A stretch of DNA of 64,000 nucleotides. Origin: Aureibaculum algae. Its GTDB lineage: Bacteria > Bacteroidota > Bacteroidia > Flavobacteriales > Flavobacteriaceae. The DNA lies in contig NZ_CP040749.1 in NCBI RefSeq assembly GCF_006065315.1, forward strand, positions 4,114,001 to 4,178,000. The letters are read 5' to 3'. Below the pieces are notes generated by a model. That model was not told the origin of the DNA, searched no databases, and worked only from the letters and a program-made list of their open reading frames with translations. This document shows positions 62,216-64,000 of this stretch, one piece after another (within the stretch, counting starts at the first letter, position 1; each line of letters opens with the position of its first letter). The position numbers and the translations under genes were made by a program.

Positions 62216-63592
62216 ATGAAGGCAAAACACATACAACATTTATTTTGGCGTGCGGGATTTGGAATAAATCCTGAAGCTTTAGAGATACACTCCAAGAAGA
62301 ACAGAAAAAAAGTTGTTGCAGAGCTTTTTGAGAATTCCGTCAGCTCCAATCCATTACTAATAGATACTTCTGAATTGGTAAGTACTTATTTAAATATGGA
62401 CAAGTCTGATAAATTAGCCAAACAAAAACTTGCTAAAGAAAATAGAAAAAAACAATTAGAATTTAATTCCGCGTGGTTAAAGCGGTTAATGACTTCTAAA
62501 CAAATGTTGCGTGAAAAAATGACCTTGTTTTGGGCTAATCACTTTGTTTGTCAAGACAATAATATCGTTTACATACAAAAGTATAACAACACTTTACGGA
62601 AACATGCCCTTGGTAATTTAAATGATTTTGTAAAAGCCATTTCGAAAGAAACAGCAATGATACGCTACTTGAACACAAAACAAAATAGAAAATCAAAACC
62701 CAATGAGAATTTTGCCCGAGAATTATTAGAATTGTTTACGCTTGGCACAGGTAATTATACTGAAACGGATATTAAAGAAGCTGCCAGAGCCTTTACAGGA
62801 TACAACCATAATTTAAAAGGGGCATTTAATTTTAATAAAAAACAACATGATTTTAAATCAAAAACATTTTTAGGAGAAACAGGAAATTTTGATGGTGATG
62901 CTGTTATAGATATTGTCTTGAAGCAAAAAGCCTGTGCAACATTTATCTGTGAGAAAATTTATCGAAATTTTGTAAATGAAATCCCGAATAGTGAACATAT
63001 TAACCAGATGGCTCAAGTATTTTACCCAAGGTATGATATTGAGAACCTAATGCAATTTATTTTTAACTCGGATTGGTTTTATGAAGAGATCAATATTGGA
63101 TGTTTGATAAAATCGCCAGTTGAATTAATGGTTGGAATGCACAACGTTGTTCCTTTTGAATTTCAAAATCCTAAAAATGCTTATTATATTCAAAAATTAT
63201 TAAATCAAGTATTGTTGCGACCTCCAAATGTGGCAGGTTGGAAAGGTGGCAGATCATGGATAGATAGTAACACCATTTTAATTCGATTAAAGCTACCTTC
63301 CATCCTATTGAACAATGCCATTATTGCTTTAGAGGAAAAGGGTGAATTTGAAGATTCTTACCAGAAGTATTATGCTAAAATGAACACGAGAAAAAAGAGA
63401 ATTAAAACTATCGTTGATTGGAACATGTTAGATAAACATTTTGAAACGATAAATATTTCAGCTATGAAAGATCTTTTATTAGTGAGCCCTATAAATAAAG
63501 GAACAGAAGATTTACTTCATCACCTTACAATGGACAACAAGCAAGAAGTTTGTGTACAGTTAATGTCATTACCTGAATATCAACTTTGTTAA
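62216..63592 (+). CDS. DUF1800 domain protein
   Basis: A 458-aa protein of the DUF1800 family. Signature parts are HLFWRAGFGINPEAL, MTLFWANHFVC, NENFARELLELFTLGTGNYTETDIKEAARAFTGY, KTFLGETGNFDGDAVIDIVL and the C-terminal VLLRPPNVAGWKGGRSWIDS. No signal peptide is visible on the chosen start, although the partner is exported. DUF1800 proteins nearly always pair with DUF1501 proteins, as here 9 bases downstream. Biochemical role unknown. Confidence 0.9.
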   Translation: MKAKHIQHLFWRAGFGINPEALEIHSKKNRKKVVAELFENSVSSNPLLIDTSELVSTYLNMDKSDKLAKQKLAKENRKKQLEFNSAWLKRLMTSKQMLREKMTLFWANHFVCQDNNIVYIQKYNNTLRKHALGNLNDFVKAISKETAMIRYLNTKQNRKSKPNENFARELLELFTLGTGNYTETDIKEAARAFTGYNHNLKGAFNFNKKQHDFKSKTFLGETGNFDGDAVIDIVLKQKACATFICEKIYRNFVNEIPNSEHINQMAQVFYPRYDIENLMQFIFNSDWFYEEINIGCLIKSPVELMVGMHNVVPFEFQNPKNAYYIQKLLNQVLLRPPNVAGWKGGRSWIDSNTILIRLKLPSILLNNAIIALEEKGEFEDSYQKYYAKMNTRKKRIKTIVDWNMLDKHFETINISAMKDLLLVSPINKGTEDLLHHLTMDNKQEVCVQLMSLPEYQLC

Positions 63593-63601
63593 ACTTAGCT
63601 T

Positions 63602-64000
63602 ATGAAACGTAGAGATTTTTTAAAAAACACAGGTTTAGCGAGTAGTTTATTTTTAGTACCTAGTTTTGTAAAAGCATTTGAAAAAATAGCCATAGAACAA
63701 TTGGGCTTTAAAAGACTTGTAATTATACAGCTTTCTGGAGGTAATGATGGTTTAAACACAGTAATTCCTTTTAGGAATGATATTTATTATAAAAAAAGAC
63801 AAGGCATTGCCATTCCCAAAAGCAAGATAATTTCTTTAACTGACGACCTTGGTTTTCATGAAAGTTTATTACCGCTAAAAAGGTTGTATGACCAAGGTTA
63901 TGTTTCAATTATTAATAACGTAGGCTACCCTAACCCAGATCGATCACATTTCAGATCGACTGACATTTGGCACACTGCAACTGACGCAGACAAATATGCC
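63602..64000 (+). CDS. DUF1501 domain protein (partial, runs off the right edge)
   Basis: The first 133 codons of a DUF1501 protein. It has a Tat-like signal (MKRRDFLKNTGLASSLFLV) and then LVIIQLSGGNDGLNTVIPF, FHESLLPLKRLYDQGYVSIINNVGYPNPDRSHFRSTDIWHT, the metal-site segments of this sulfatase-like alkaline-phosphatase fold. It follows the DUF1800 gene by 9 bases. The 3' part is beyond the window. Confidence 0.9.
   Translation, partial: MKRRDFLKNTGLASSLFLVPSFVKAFEKIAIEQLGFKRLVIIQLSGGNDGLNTVIPFRNDIYYKKRQGIAIPKSKIISLTDDLGFHESLLPLKRLYDQGYVSIINNVGYPNPDRSHFRSTDIWHTATDADKYA

Overview
The window is AT-rich, densely packed DNA from a member of the Bacteroidota, most likely a marine Flavobacteriaceae. 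The evidence is SusC/SusD pairs, type IX secretion (T9SS) C-terminal tails on secreted enzymes, promoter -7 elements of the TAnnTTTG type, many lipoproteins with short signal peptides, a short ATP synthase epsilon subunit, and families typical of flavobacteria (DUF4286, DUF3857 pairs, SigZ-like sigma factor, GH3-like ligase). I saw no rRNA, tRNA, CRISPR array, prophage or complete insertion sequence.

Region 1 (41-12330) is an alpha-glucan (maltodextrin/starch) utilisation locus. A LacI regulator, an MFS sugar porter and beta-phosphoglucomutase read leftward. SusC, SusD, a three-module SusE/SusF-like lipoprotein and a T9SS-sorted GH13 amylase read rightward. A LacI-type palindrome lies between the two divergent promoters. 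The SusD carries an inserted module that resembles those of the neighbouring SusE/F protein. The beta-phosphoglucomutase implies phosphorolysis of maltose, so a maltose phosphorylase gene is expected beyond the left edge.

Region 2 (12451-24142) is a second, divergent sugar locus built from oxidoreductases and lyase-like proteins. It has a GMC flavoenzyme with a gluconate-dehydrogenase-type small subunit, two Gfo/Idh/MocA proteins, three xylose-isomerase-like TIM barrels, three DUF1080 lipoproteins and an MFS transporter. It fits oxidative, non-hydrolytic breakdown through 3-keto-glycosides.

Region 3 (24166-46316) is mixed. It holds dtd, a pair of DUF3857/transglutaminase-fold proteins (one without its cysteine), a feoA-feoB-micropeptide iron operon, a SCO protein, a remnant M1 peptidase, rseP, atpD-atpC, an orphan TonB receptor, a reprolysin-type secreted protease, a CHAP gene interrupted by one TGA codon, ribF and serS.

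Region 4 (46532-64000) is mostly housekeeping: a TPR protein, rsmA, mgtE, glnS with an unusual C-terminal extension, a polyprenyl synthetase, purE and an M3 oligopeptidase. Between these lie a C1-type cysteine peptidase lipoprotein, a SigZ-like sigma factor next to an 11-cysteine micropeptide, a GH3-like ligase, a four-helix-bundle gene framed by short repeats, a LAS-type peptidase-like membrane protein, and a DUF1800/DUF1501 pair cut by the window end.
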